This document shows, in pieces, positions 41,387-48,647 of a stretch of DNA of 48,647 nt (positions are counted from its first letter, which is position 1; each line of letters opens with the position of its first letter). The notes below the pieces were generated by a model, which saw nothing but the letters and a program-made list of their open reading frames with translations, did no database searches and was not told the origin of the DNA. The translations under genes were made by a program, and so were the position numbers. Location of the stretch: the NCBI GenBank assembly GCA_021647205.1, contig JAKIVD010000027.1, forward strand, positions 1 through 48,647, in the 5' to 3' direction. Origin of the DNA: Bacteroidales bacterium. Its GTDB lineage: Bacteria; Bacteroidota; Bacteroidia; Bacteroidales; F082.

Positions 41387-42085
41387 ATGATAAAAAAACA
41401 AGATATTTTTTTCTGGGGGATTATCATCCTGCTTTTTCTGCCGTTTCTAATCAGCGGCAAGGTTCTTGGTATTTACCTGGAACTTAACCAACAGCATGGA
41501 ATGCTCATGGCTTTCGTCAAGTTCGCCCTACTTGCCACACTGGGCGAAATTATCGGATTGCGCATTAAAACGGGGAGCTATTTTCAGCCCGGCTTTGGTA
41601 TCCTGCCGCGGATGGTTGTGTGGGGGTTTCTGGGATTGACAATCAAAATGGCCTTCATTATTTTCAGTTCGGGAACGCCCTTGTTTTTGGAATACCTCGG
41701 TGTAAACGATGCAAGATCGGTTTTGGCCGGCCCGCCGGGGGCAGGAAAAGTCAGCGTGGCTTTTGCCACCAGTGCAGCCCTGAACCTTGTTTACGCCCCG
41801 GTGATGATGACATTCCACAAAATAACAGACACCCACATCCTCAGTACCGGCGGCACTTTGCGCGGCTTTTTCAAACCGGTGCCCATCAGTAAGATTTTTG
41901 TAAATTTGAACTGGGATGTGATGTGGAATTTCGTCTTCAAAAAAACCATCCCGTTTTTTTGGATTCCGGCCCACACCCTCACTTTCCTGCTGCCTCCCGA
42001 CCAGCAGGTTTTGTTTGCCGCTTTGTTGGGCGTCGCGCTGGGGACAATACTTGCCGTTGCAGGACGGATGGAAAAGAAAACATAA
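41387..42085 (+). CDS. membrane protein, possible Mpv17/PMP22 homologue
   Basis: A 232-residue protein with about five to six hydrophobic segments. The C-terminal part, NWDVMWNFVFKKTIPFFWIP followed by AHTLTFLLPPDQQVLFAALLGVALG, resembles the Mpv17/PMP22 family's W-x-x-W-P-x-x-Q-x-x-NF-x-x-VP pattern, better known from peroxisomal and mitochondrial membranes, although bacterial members are known. The family assignment is by eye and uncertain. The gene follows the ADP-forming acetyl-CoA synthetase by 50 bp and precedes the aminotransferase by 38 bp, so all three are likely co-transcribed; an acid or metabolite channel role is a guess from this context. Confidence 0.6.
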   Translation: MIKKQDIFFWGIIILLFLPFLISGKVLGIYLELNQQHGMLMAFVKFALLATLGEIIGLRIKTGSYFQPGFGILPRMVVWGFLGLTIKMAFIIFSSGTPLFLEYLGVNDARSVLAGPPGAGKVSVAFATSAALNLVYAPVMMTFHKITDTHILSTGGTLRGFFKPVPISKIFVNLNWDVMWNFVFKKTIPFFWIPAHTLTFLLPPDQQVLFAALLGVALGTILAVAGRMEKKT

Positions 42086-42086
42086 A

Positions 42087-42104
42087 GACGCATTGCAATG
42101 CGTC
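42087..42104. repeat. 18-bp perfect palindrome GACGCATTGCAATGCGTC
   Basis: A fully self-complementary sequence in the 38-bp gap between the membrane protein and the aminotransferase genes. Its GACGCxxTG core is related to the palindrome at 25591-25618, suggesting one family of interspersed elements. Confidence 0.7.
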
Positions 42105-42123
42105 GCAACCAGTATAAAAAATT

Positions 42124-43443
42124 ATGAAAGAAACACCGATCAAAAGTAGTATTGTAAGCCAAAAGATAGATGAAAGCGGCTTGAAATCAGTAGGTAAGTC
42201 ATCTATCCGTGAAATAAAAAAACTGATTGATGAAATCGAAGACGCCAGCGGCCAAAAGTTTATCCGCATGGAAATGGGCATCCCCGGACTGCCACCTGCG
42301 CAGGCCGGCGTTGAAGGGCAAATTGAGGCCCTGCAACGCGGCGTGGCGGCCATTTACCCCGATATCATGGGCATCAGACCCTTGAAAAAGGAAATCAGCA
42401 ACTTCGTAAAACTGTTCATGGGTATTGACGTTTCGCCGGAGGGCTGCATCCCGACAGTCGGCTCCATGCAAGGCAGCTTTGCGTCGTTTCTTTTGCTCAG
42501 CCGCTTATTCAACGACAGGGACACCACGCTTTTTATCGACCCCGGTTTCCCTGTTCACAAGACGCAACACGAAGTACTGAACCTAAACTACGAAAGTTTC
42601 GATGTGTACAAGTTCAGGGGCGCTAAACTTCGCGGCAAACTGGAATCCTATTTTAAAACCGGAAAGATTCATTCGGTACTTTATTCCAACCCGAACAACC
42701 CTTCCTGGATTTGTTTTACCGAAGAAGAGCTGCAAACCATTGGCGAGTTGGCAACCCAATACAATGTGGTCATCATGGAAGACCTGGCCTATTTTGGCAT
42801 GGACTTCCGGCAGGACTATTCGAAACCGGGGGCGCCACCCTACCAGCCCAGTGTAGCTAATTACACCGACAATTACATCCTGTTTATTTCCAGTTCCAAG
42901 GCCTTTAGCTATGCAGGAGAACGGATTGGCATGATGGTGATTTCGGACAATTTGTTTAACGGCCAATATGAGAACCTGAACAAATTTTACACCACTGACC
43001 AGTTTGGCTATTCCATGGTTTTTGGGACGATTTATCCGCTGAGTTCGGGCACTTCGCACTCCGCACAATACGGATTGCTAAACATGCTGAAAGCGGCCAA
43101 CAAGGGGACGTTTAATTTTGTGGAATATGTGAAAGAATATGGTGAGAAAGCCAGGCTGATGAAGAAAATATTTACAGACAATGGTTTTCGGATTGTATAC
43201 GATACCGACATCAACCAAGACATTGCCGACGGTTTCTACTTTACTTTTTCCTATCCGGGCTTTGATGCTGATGAACTGCTGAACAAATTGATTTATTATG
43301 GGATTAGTGCTATCTCTTTGCTGATAACCGGCAGCGAGCGGCGCGAAGGTATCCGTGCCTGTACTTCCCTTATCCAATTCGATCAGATGAAAGACCTCGA
43401 AGAAAGGCTGCAACAATTTGCGGAAGATAACCCGCTTACTTAA
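42124..43443 (+). CDS. PLP-dependent class I/II aminotransferase
   Basis: A 439-residue fold-type I aminotransferase. Seen: MEMGIPGLPPAQ (residues 50-60), PTVGSMQGSF (110-119), NPNNPSW at 189-195, the D220-LAY223 pair (Asp contacts the PLP pyridine N) and the Schiff-base Lys K259 in SSSKAFSYAGERIGMM with R267. These are all the expected PLP-binding residues. The substrate cannot be assigned; a role in amino acid catabolism next to the ADP-forming acyl-CoA synthetase is inferred. ATG at 42124 with no visible -7 box, in keeping with co-transcription from upstream. Confidence 0.9.
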   Translation: MKETPIKSSIVSQKIDESGLKSVGKSSIREIKKLIDEIEDASGQKFIRMEMGIPGLPPAQAGVEGQIEALQRGVAAIYPDIMGIRPLKKEISNFVKLFMGIDVSPEGCIPTVGSMQGSFASFLLLSRLFNDRDTTLFIDPGFPVHKTQHEVLNLNYESFDVYKFRGAKLRGKLESYFKTGKIHSVLYSNPNNPSWICFTEEELQTIGELATQYNVVIMEDLAYFGMDFRQDYSKPGAPPYQPSVANYTDNYILFISSSKAFSYAGERIGMMVISDNLFNGQYENLNKFYTTDQFGYSMVFGTIYPLSSGTSHSAQYGLLNMLKAANKGTFNFVEYVKEYGEKARLMKKIFTDNGFRIVYDTDINQDIADGFYFTFSYPGFDADELLNKLIYYGISAISLLITGSERREGIRACTSLIQFDQMKDLEERLQQFAEDNPLT

Positions 43444-43495
43444 CCCGAAAAAGAGGGTTTAGGCGGGGTATTTGCACCTGCTTTTTACAAAAGGG

Positions 43496-43855
43496 CTAAA
43501 TATCCTTATTTAAAACCAAAGCAAAATATTTGTTGTCGAGCGGGAGGTAGCCGTATTCGTAGCAAAAATAATACACCCGCCCGTCTTTGGTTTTGTACAC
43601 ATGGGTAAAATACTTAAAGTTAAAACCTTCAGCCTCAAGTTCCTGTCTTCTTACTTTGGCTTTTCCTTTGGGGTTCAGGGACTTTAGCACCCTCCGGTTT
43701 TTTCTCAGGTTCCGGTTGACCTTCACCATAAAAGCTGTTTCGTCCCTGTTCAAACGATTGTTGTAATTGTTCCTGCACTGGTCGTTGCAAAACTTTTTAT
43801 CAACCCTGCCAATTATTTTTGTTCCACAATCAAGACAAAATTCGGCCATCCCCAT
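43496..43855 (-). CDS. small zinc-ribbon protein (DUF2116-like)
   Basis: A 119-residue protein with an N-terminal treble-clef zinc motif, CLDCGTKIIGRVDKKFCNDQC (CxxC...CxxxC with about 11 residues between), followed by RNNYNNRLNRDE, a highly basic central part and FKYFTHVYKTKDGRVYYFCYEYGYLPL. Similar short proteins are conserved in Bacteroidota and contain the DUF2116 zinc ribbon; the function is unknown. The basic part suggests nucleic acid binding (inference). A second ATG six bases downstream (43849) is an alternative start. Convergent with the aminotransferase gene. Confidence 0.72.
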   Translation of the reverse strand: MGMAEFCLDCGTKIIGRVDKKFCNDQCRNNYNNRLNRDETAFMVKVNRNLRKNRRVLKSLNPKGKAKVRRQELEAEGFNFKYFTHVYKTKDGRVYYFCYEYGYLPLDNKYFALVLNKDI

Positions 43856-43919
43856 TTTTTTGATAAAGATAAAAAAATTATCCGTCTGAGCACCCCGGGA
43901 AAAGTACGATTAAATACGC

Positions 43920-44711
43920 TTAATTTTTCAACAGGCGGACCGTATATGTTTCACCATGGTGAGTTACCCTGACAAAGTAAATTCCCTTCTCGAAGCGGGA
44001 GATATTGAGCTTTTCCTTCGCAGCAACACTTTTCCTGCCCAGCAATACTTTTCCCAGTAAGTCCACAAGCTGCAATTCTGCACCTTCGGGAAGACTGAGG
44101 TTAACCACATCAGTCGCGGGGTTGGGAAAGATACTGACCTGATTTGCCAAACTGTTTTCAACAACGGAACTAACCAGTTGCTCTTCAACACTAAGCATTG
44201 AAAGGTAAATGACATCCCCGCCATTGTTACCATTTCCATTGGCCGCATTAAAAGCAGCGTAAAAGCGGACCTGTCCGGTACCTGCTTCCGGTGCTATCCA
44301 TTTCATTGACCAACTGGCCTCGTCGCCATCGGGGTCCGTCCCATCCTGCGTGTGCGTGACTGATTTTCCCGTCCCGGTTTTTTGGGTTCTGGCATTATCG
44401 ACAATAAAAAATTCGCCCTTCTTAATTCCGATTTGATTTTCTGCCGTCAGCTCAAAACCGAATTTGACCACACCACTATGTGTTCCGTGAGCAATAATGG
44501 TATATCCATCCCCCGGCTTATAACCTTCCTCCGGGATGTTTGATGTAATCCAGCCGGCAACATTTTGCGGAACGCCTTCATGGCAATCCGTGCAATTCGC
44601 ATCATCGCCGGGCGAACCCGTTTTTCCACCGGGACTCCCACTTGAAAAACTGTAAAACACCAGAAAACCCGGAATTAAAATAACCAGAAAGATTTTGTAA
44701 AATAATTTCAT
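43920..44711 (-). CDS. T9SS type-A protein with choice-of-anchor V domain and CxxCH motif
   Basis: A 263-residue secreted protein. The N-terminal membrane segment (residues 6-23) is followed by SSGSPGGKTGSPGDDANC and then TDCHEG, giving C40, C43 and H44, a CxxCH heme-attachment-like motif. A beta-rich domain follows (YKPGDGYTIIAHGTHSGVVKFGFELTA ... EASWSMKWIAPEAGTGQVRFYAAFNAANGNGNNGGD), the choice-of-anchor V/Reeler-like domain usually found with this motif. The C-terminal type-A T9SS sorting domain is VSIFPNPATDVVNLSLP to GIYFVRVTHHGETYTVRLLKN. Whether heme binds is untested; a role in surface electron transfer is possible but unproven. Confidence 0.83.
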   Translation of the reverse strand: MKLFYKIFLVILIPGFLVFYSFSSGSPGGKTGSPGDDANCTDCHEGVPQNVAGWITSNIPEEGYKPGDGYTIIAHGTHSGVVKFGFELTAENQIGIKKGEFFIVDNARTQKTGTGKSVTHTQDGTDPDGDEASWSMKWIAPEAGTGQVRFYAAFNAANGNGNNGGDVIYLSMLSVEEQLVSSVVENSLANQVSIFPNPATDVVNLSLPEGAELQLVDLLGKVLLGRKSVAAKEKLNISRFEKGIYFVRVTHHGETYTVRLLKN

Positions 44712-44751
44712 AATTCGCTCATTTTAGATTTGTAATTAATAATCAGACAGG

Positions 44752-44782
44752 CAAAGATAAACATTTATTAAAAATATCCCAA
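44752..44782 (-). promoter_or_regulatory. promoter TTG-N20-TATCTTTG of the CxxCH protein gene
   Basis: On the minus strand, a -33 TTG (44780-44782) and a -7 TATCTTTG (44752-44759) with 20-nt spacing, 40 nt before the ATG at 44711. Confidence 0.65.
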
Positions 44783-44798
44783 TTAAAAAACAACAGCA

Positions 44799-46133
44799 TC
44801 AGGCCTTTATCAGTTCGATCAGAGTAATCTCCGGCAAAATACCAATCCTTCCCGGATAACCGATTGAACCGATACCGCGATTGACATAAAGATAATTACC
44901 GGATGTGTCATCGCGATAAAGCCCTGCCCAGTATTTGTACATCCATTTGGCCGGACTCCACTTTATACCCGGGATTTCGATGCCAAACTGAAAACCGTGG
45001 GTGTGCCCCGACAAAGACAGCGCAATGTCGTAGGATTGCGGGATAATAATTTTCTCCCAATGCGTCGGGTCATGTGTCATCAGGATTTTGGTCGGGATGT
45101 CTTCGGTACCGGCCAATGCTTTATCAATATTGCCCAAACGCGGAAAGCGCGGGTTTGCCCCCCAGTTTTCCACACCAAGCAGTGCCAGTTTTCCAGAAGG
45201 AGATTGAAAAATATGATTTCCGTTGGAGAGCAGTTTCCAGCCAATGCGGTCATAAAATGCGTACAGTTGTTCCATGTTTTCCTGTTTGGCTTCATCTGAA
45301 GACCAATGCACGTAATCGCCGTAATCATGATTTCCCAGAATGGCAAAAACCCCTTTTGATGCACTGATGTTTTTCAATATCTCCTCAAAACGGAAGGCTT
45401 CCTTCGTTGCATAATTCACCAGGTCGCCGGTAAACAGAACAATATCGGGGTTCATCTCATTTATTAAATCAACTGCCTGCTGCAGGGCTTTTCTAAGCGT
45501 CCAGCTTCCGAGGTGCATGTCGGATATCTGAACAAGCTTCAAGCCGTCAAAATCCGCCGGAAGATGTGGAAGTTTAATAGTTTGTTTCGCTACCCTGAAC
45601 TCGTACACCCACTTAAACATCCCTACAAACATGGTCCCCAGCACCAGCCCGCCCGATAAATAGCCGAGGTATTGCAAGAAACGGCTGCGTGTAATTGCTT
45701 TTCTTTGTTCCTGGACCATTTCCCTGCCGGTCTTTTTTGTCAGGACGAATACCCGCTCAATAACCCTGATCGTATCGGCCAACAACAAGAAAATAATGGG
45801 CAAGACTTTTGCCATGTAAAAAACCAGGATAAATCCCAGCCAGTATGTCTTGAAAACATCATTCCAGTCGATGTAGGAAATAAAAAGTGCAGAGAGCATC
45901 ATCCCGAGCAGCATCAGCATTGGCAGCCAGTAAATCAGGGTAACCAATATTTTTAACCAGGCCTGGTAGCTGAACACTTTTTTCCGCAGCGACGACCAAA
46001 GGTAAAGGTCACCCAGAAAAAGAATGATCATAAAAAGATACATGCCCGTATATTTGGGGAAAACATACAACAACAAAAAGTAAGCCGCAACCATCAGCAA
46101 GGGCAGAATCAAATATGCAGGTTTAAATTTCAT
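44799..46133 (-). CDS. membrane-anchored metallophosphoesterase (YkuE/YaeI-like)
   Basis: A 444-residue protein with about four to five N-terminal membrane segments (residues 1-150) and a C-terminal calcineurin-like phosphoesterase domain. All metal-binding motifs are present: QISDMHLGSW (D, H), FTGDLVN (D), ILGNHDYGDY (N, H), LMTHDPTHWE (H) and LSGHTHGFQFG (H, H). Related enzymes such as LpxI-type or YkuE act on phospholipid or lipid-linked phosphates at the membrane; the substrate here is unknown. The gene is followed by the CxxCH protein gene, which has its own promoter. Confidence 0.87.
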   Translation of the reverse strand: MKFKPAYLILPLLMVAAYFLLLYVFPKYTGMYLFMIILFLGDLYLWSSLRKKVFSYQAWLKILVTLIYWLPMLMLLGMMLSALFISYIDWNDVFKTYWLGFILVFYMAKVLPIIFLLLADTIRVIERVFVLTKKTGREMVQEQRKAITRSRFLQYLGYLSGGLVLGTMFVGMFKWVYEFRVAKQTIKLPHLPADFDGLKLVQISDMHLGSWTLRKALQQAVDLINEMNPDIVLFTGDLVNYATKEAFRFEEILKNISASKGVFAILGNHDYGDYVHWSSDEAKQENMEQLYAFYDRIGWKLLSNGNHIFQSPSGKLALLGVENWGANPRFPRLGNIDKALAGTEDIPTKILMTHDPTHWEKIIIPQSYDIALSLSGHTHGFQFGIEIPGIKWSPAKWMYKYWAGLYRDDTSGNYLYVNRGIGSIGYPGRIGILPEITLIELIKA

Positions 46134-46217
46134 GGCTCTTTCTTCGTTGACTGTGGTCTTCCAAATTGCATTCTTCCATTTCGTCTCAGGTTGTTAATCC
46201 TTACCCTAATTTCGACT

Positions 46218-46244
46218 CTTCCAGGGCCGAACGGAGGCTGGAAG
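46218..46244 (-). terminator. hairpin after the aconitase-family gene
   Basis: CTTCCAG at 46218-46224 and CTGGAAG at 46238-46244, a 7-bp stem with a 13-nt loop, 34 bp downstream of the stop on the minus strand. No T-run, so only a weak terminator candidate. Confidence 0.3.
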
Positions 46245-46277
46245 GCCTCATGTCTCCAGGTCGTAAGTCTTTTTTCT

Positions 46278-48056
46278 TCAGGTATTTCCCTTTATAAAAC
46301 TAACCAGCCCTTTGGCTTCAAAAATGCCCATCAGCTTTTGCGGCAGGGGAGCAAAAGAAAACTCTATGCTTCCCACACTTACAATTCCCTTTTCAAAATC
46401 TATCTTCACTTCATCGCCCGGATTGTAGGCATCAACAGCTTCCGGCAACAAAATAATCGGTAATCCCTGGTTTACTGAGGAGCGGTAAAAAATCCGGTTC
46501 ACCGATTTGCAAATAACCGCTTTCACCCCGGCGTGCGCCAAACCGACCGCCGGATGCTCGCGCGAACTCCCACATCCGAAATTGGCACCGGCAAGAATAA
46601 TGTCTTCTTTTTCAACGCGCTTTGTAAAGTTCACATCAAACCCTTCAAACAAGTAGGGCATAATACTTTCTGCATCAGAGCTCAGCACTTTGTATGTCAG
46701 ATTTCCGGCAAACATCTGATCGGTATTCAAATCATTTACATCAGTATAATTCCAAACACCTTCCAGCCGCCGGTTTTCATTTTCGGGAATGGTGACCGTA
46801 CTGCTTTGCTCGACCGAGTAGGGGAACTTTTCCTGGCCTTCAACACCTCTGGGATCAACAATTTCCCCGGCCAATGCCGAATGGGCAACCGTTGCCGGTG
46901 AGGCCAGGTAAATACTTGATTCCTTATTTCCCATCCTTCCTTTGAAGTTCCGGTTGGATGTTGAAATAACATTCCAACCGTCGGCCGGGATGCCCTGTCC
47001 TGTCCCTAGGCAGGGGCCACAGGAAGCCGAAAGCACATTGGCACCGGCATCCAGCAATATTTCAATGATGCCTTCCCGCAAGGCTTTCAAATATACTTTT
47101 TTTGAAGCCGGCACAATTACCATTTGAAAGCCGGCCGGAATTGTTTTTCCCTTAAGAATTTCTGCTACAATTTGCAGATCTTCAAATCGGCCGTTCGTAC
47201 AAGTGCCAACAAGGGCTTCGTGCAGTTTTGTCCCTCTTACTTCGGCAACAGCCTTCACATTGTCAACATGGTGGGGGGCAGCCACGAGGGGAAACAAAGC
47301 AGAAAGATTCATCTCAATCTCCCGGTCATATGCAGCATTTTCATCCGCCCAAACGCCTTCGGTCTTTTCACCCAGCCAGGCTTCCAGCACTTCGTCATTT
47401 GGGAAAACAGCGTTCTTCGCCCCCATCTCCGAAGCCAGGTTGGCCAGGGTCATCCGTTGGTCAATCGTTAATGACTTTAGCCCGTCGCCATGATATTCAA
47501 TCGACATATAATCGGCACCACTGGAACCAATCATCCCAATAATCCAAAGGGAAATGTCCTTCGCATAAACGCCTTTGGGCAGTTTGCCCCGCAAAGTAAT
47601 TTTCAAAGATTCGGGAACCCTGAACCAGGTTTCGCCCTGTTGCCACAAACCGGCTGATTCAGTACGGTCAATACCCGCAGCAAAGGCGTTGAAAGCCCCG
47701 GCAGTACAGGTATGGCTGTCGCTGCCCACAATTACCATTCCGGGTTTGGCGTAATCGGCCATGATCTGGTGGCAAATACCCTTGCCGGCATCATGGAAGT
47801 TTGAGATGCCCTGCCCGGCAACAATATCGCGTATCTTCTGGTACTGATTGGCAAGGGCTGCACTTGTGGGGGGCGCATTGTGGTCAAGAACAATCATGAG
47901 CTGATCGGGATTTTTCACCCGCTCGCCACCCATCTTTTGAAAAGTATTAAAGATGCTGGCGGTGTTGTCATGGGTCAGGATAATATCCGGTTTTTGAAAA
48001 ACGATGCTTCCTTTTTCTGCATTAAATATTTTCTCAACAAAGGTTTTTCCTCTCAT
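46278..48056 (-). CDS. fused aconitase/3-isopropylmalate dehydratase family protein
   Basis: A 592-residue aconitase-superfamily hydro-lyase. The large part has DNTASIFNTFQKMG, SDSHTCTAGAFNAFAAGID, VGTCTNGR and SASCGPCLG, whose three Cys residues hold the [4Fe-4S] cluster; the C-terminal swivel domain has GANFGCGSSREHPAVGLAHAGVKAVI with the substrate-binding Ser-Arg. Large and small subunits are fused in one chain, shorter than AcnA (about 890) and longer than LeuC. Aconitase, homoaconitase and isopropylmalate dehydratase cannot be told apart by eye, so no gene symbol is given. The ATG at 48056 begins at the conserved RGKTFVEKIF; a longer form from 48113 adds 19 residues unlike the family. 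Confidence 0.88.
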   Translation of the reverse strand: MRGKTFVEKIFNAEKGSIVFQKPDIILTHDNTASIFNTFQKMGGERVKNPDQLMIVLDHNAPPTSAALANQYQKIRDIVAGQGISNFHDAGKGICHQIMADYAKPGMVIVGSDSHTCTAGAFNAFAAGIDRTESAGLWQQGETWFRVPESLKITLRGKLPKGVYAKDISLWIIGMIGSSGADYMSIEYHGDGLKSLTIDQRMTLANLASEMGAKNAVFPNDEVLEAWLGEKTEGVWADENAAYDREIEMNLSALFPLVAAPHHVDNVKAVAEVRGTKLHEALVGTCTNGRFEDLQIVAEILKGKTIPAGFQMVIVPASKKVYLKALREGIIEILLDAGANVLSASCGPCLGTGQGIPADGWNVISTSNRNFKGRMGNKESSIYLASPATVAHSALAGEIVDPRGVEGQEKFPYSVEQSSTVTIPENENRRLEGVWNYTDVNDLNTDQMFAGNLTYKVLSSDAESIMPYLFEGFDVNFTKRVEKEDIILAGANFGCGSSREHPAVGLAHAGVKAVICKSVNRIFYRSSVNQGLPIILLPEAVDAYNPGDEVKIDFEKGIVSVGSIEFSFAPLPQKLMGIFEAKGLVSFIKGNT

Positions 48057-48128
48057 ATGTTTCTGCTTTGCATATTTGTAAACGTAATACTGGTCGCGGC
48101 AACAAAACGGCATTGCTCTATTTTAGAA

Positions 48129-48136
48129 CAAATGTA
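48129..48136 (-). promoter_or_regulatory. -7 box TACATTTG of the aconitase-family gene
   Basis: Exact TAnnTTTG match on the minus strand; leader of about 65 nt to the ATG at 48056, or about 9 nt to the ATG at 48113, so it does not by itself settle the start. Confidence 0.5.
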
Positions 48137-48205
48137 GTTGTTATCCATTAATTTAATCCTGAAAAGATGTTAATAGTTATGAAACGAATTTTAGAAAATA
48201 AATGC

Positions 48206-48235
48206 TTGGAGATAAAAAAGTATTTTTTACTTTTG
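48206..48235 (+). promoter_or_regulatory. consensus promoter TTG-N19-TACTTTTG ahead of the RNA cluster
   Basis: -33 TTG at 48206-48208 and -7 TACTTTTG at 48228-48235 with exactly 19 nt between them. Transcription should start near 48241, some 170 nt before tRNA-Ser. Confidence 0.75.
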
Positions 48236-48240
48236 CACTC

Positions 48241-48413
48241 CCCTTTTTAAGGGTAAACTGCTCCCAAATAAAAGGGGGCGAAAAAGTTCTTGGCAGATTC
48301 CGGAGAGGTGTGAGCCCTGATAGCTGGCGAAAGGCTTACTCCATCCCTACGGACGCATTTTCAAGGTAACCGGGAGTTCGTTTTTAACCGGGGAATGCTG
48401 ACCAAAAAAAACT
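48241..48413 (+). ncRNA. candidate structured RNA or tRNA leader of unknown type
   Basis: No protein frame of interest. Pairings seen: a 5' hairpin GCTCCC (48260-48265) with GGGGGC (48274-48279), closed by AACT/AGTT; then a long-range stem of 12 pairs, 48290-48301 with 48392-48405, with single bulges at 48397 and 48401. Inside it, GTGAGCC (48310-48316) pairs with GGCTTAC (48333-48339), extended by GGA/TCC (48302-48304, 48340-48342). A short pairing CGGAC/GTTCG is also possible in 48350-48380. It does not match SRP RNA, RNase P, tmRNA, 6S or any riboswitch I know. It could be a stable RNA released when the tRNA 5' end is processed. Confidence 0.4.
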
Positions 48414-48503
<90 letters not shown>

Positions 48504-48504
48504 C

Positions 48505-48534
48505 CGTCCGCCGTAGCTTAAGCATAGGCGGACG
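48505..48534 (+). repeat. near-palindrome in the tRNA spacer
   Basis: CGTCCGCC at 48505-48512 and GGCGGACG at 48527-48534, an 8-bp stem right after the tRNA-Ser CCA, enclosing GCTTAAGC. It may guide processing between the two tRNAs, or be a copy of an interspersed repeat. Confidence 0.65.
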
Positions 48535-48551
48535 TGAATGCAAAATACCTA

Positions 48552-48626
48552 CGGGGTATGGCCCAGTCCGGTCAAGGCGCCTGCTTTGGGAGCAGGAGAT
48601 CGTAAGTTCGAATCTTACTACCCCGA
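48552..48626 (+). tRNA. tRNA-Pro (anticodon UGG)
   Basis: Acceptor arm CGGGGTA/TACCCCG with discriminator A; no CCA is encoded, unlike the neighbouring tRNA-Ser. Anticodon stem CCTGC/GCAGG with loop TTTGGGA, anticodon TGG at 48587-48589. T-arm GTAAGTTCGAATCTTAC. Probably co-transcribed with tRNA-Ser. Confidence 0.96.
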
Positions 48627-48647
48627 CAAAATAAAACCCTCATAACA

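Noticed and set aside
48317-48332. A hammerhead-ribozyme-like core CTGA ... GAAA in the structured RNA
   Set aside because: The required CUGANGA is broken (CUGAUAG), and the flanking sequences pair with each other rather than forming three helices.
48302-48350. A second tRNA-Ser-like start (GGAGAGGTGTGAG)
   Set aside because: It copies only about ten bases of the tRNA-Ser 5' end; no anticodon, T-arm or matching acceptor strand follows.

Overview
The window looks like chromosomal DNA of a member of the Bacteroidota, most likely an anaerobic or facultative Bacteroidales/Marinilabiliales-type bacterium. The evidence is four proteins with type IX secretion (T9SS) C-terminal sorting domains of type A or B plus a fifth T9SS-linked PorP/SprF protein, a TamL-type Omp85 lipoprotein, a full Rnf operon, an ADP-forming acyl-CoA synthetase, and many genes preceded by the Bacteroidota sigma-ABfr -7 box TAnnTTTG, sometimes with a -33 TTG at 19-20 nt spacing. 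No phage, insertion sequence or CRISPR array was seen.

Layout. 1-4604: a gpsA-like dehydrogenase (cut by the window edge), a Wzx-type flippase and a methyltransferase on the minus strand, divergent from an AT-rich GT4 glycosyltransferase: envelope polysaccharide genes. 4711-16759: an operon of a PorP/SprF protein and three very large T9SS type-B surface proteins; the last two share a 1310-bp cassette that is almost identical in DNA. 16760-18602: YihY/BrkB membrane protein and nadC, minus strand. 18797-25560: an SDR oxidoreductase, RseC/SoxR-reducing protein and rnfB-C-D-G-E-A, the ferredoxin:NAD+ oxidoreductase that couples redox to ion pumping. 25654-26352: an FtsE-like ATPase, convergent with two GT4 glycosyltransferases (26332-28564). 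28745-33884: murB, tamL and a RecD-like helicase. 34146-34571: a SnoaL-like protein. 34983-38996: a YVTN beta-propeller lipoprotein, an outer membrane beta-barrel protein and a T9SS type-A protein, minus strand. 39279-43443: ADP-forming acetyl-CoA synthetase, an Mpv17-like membrane protein and a PLP aminotransferase. 43496-48056: a small zinc-ribbon protein, a CxxCH-containing T9SS protein, a metallophosphoesterase and a fused aconitase/isopropylmalate dehydratase. 48206-48626: a promoter, a stretch that folds well on paper but matches no RNA family I recognise, then tRNA-Ser(GCU) and tRNA-Pro(UGG).

How the genes fit together. Rnf, the ADP-forming acyl-CoA synthetase and the aminotransferase fit fermentation of amino acids or pyruvate with ferredoxin re-oxidation (inference). 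PorP/SprF next to CHU_C-domain proteins is the classical arrangement of T9SS type-B cargo with its outer-membrane anchoring partner. The most unusual signals are the recent cassette duplication or gene conversion in the surface-protein operon, the possible structured RNA before tRNA-Ser, and several perfect inverted repeats between genes. Start codons were revised where the longest reading frame began upstream of, or inside, a promoter or an inverted repeat.
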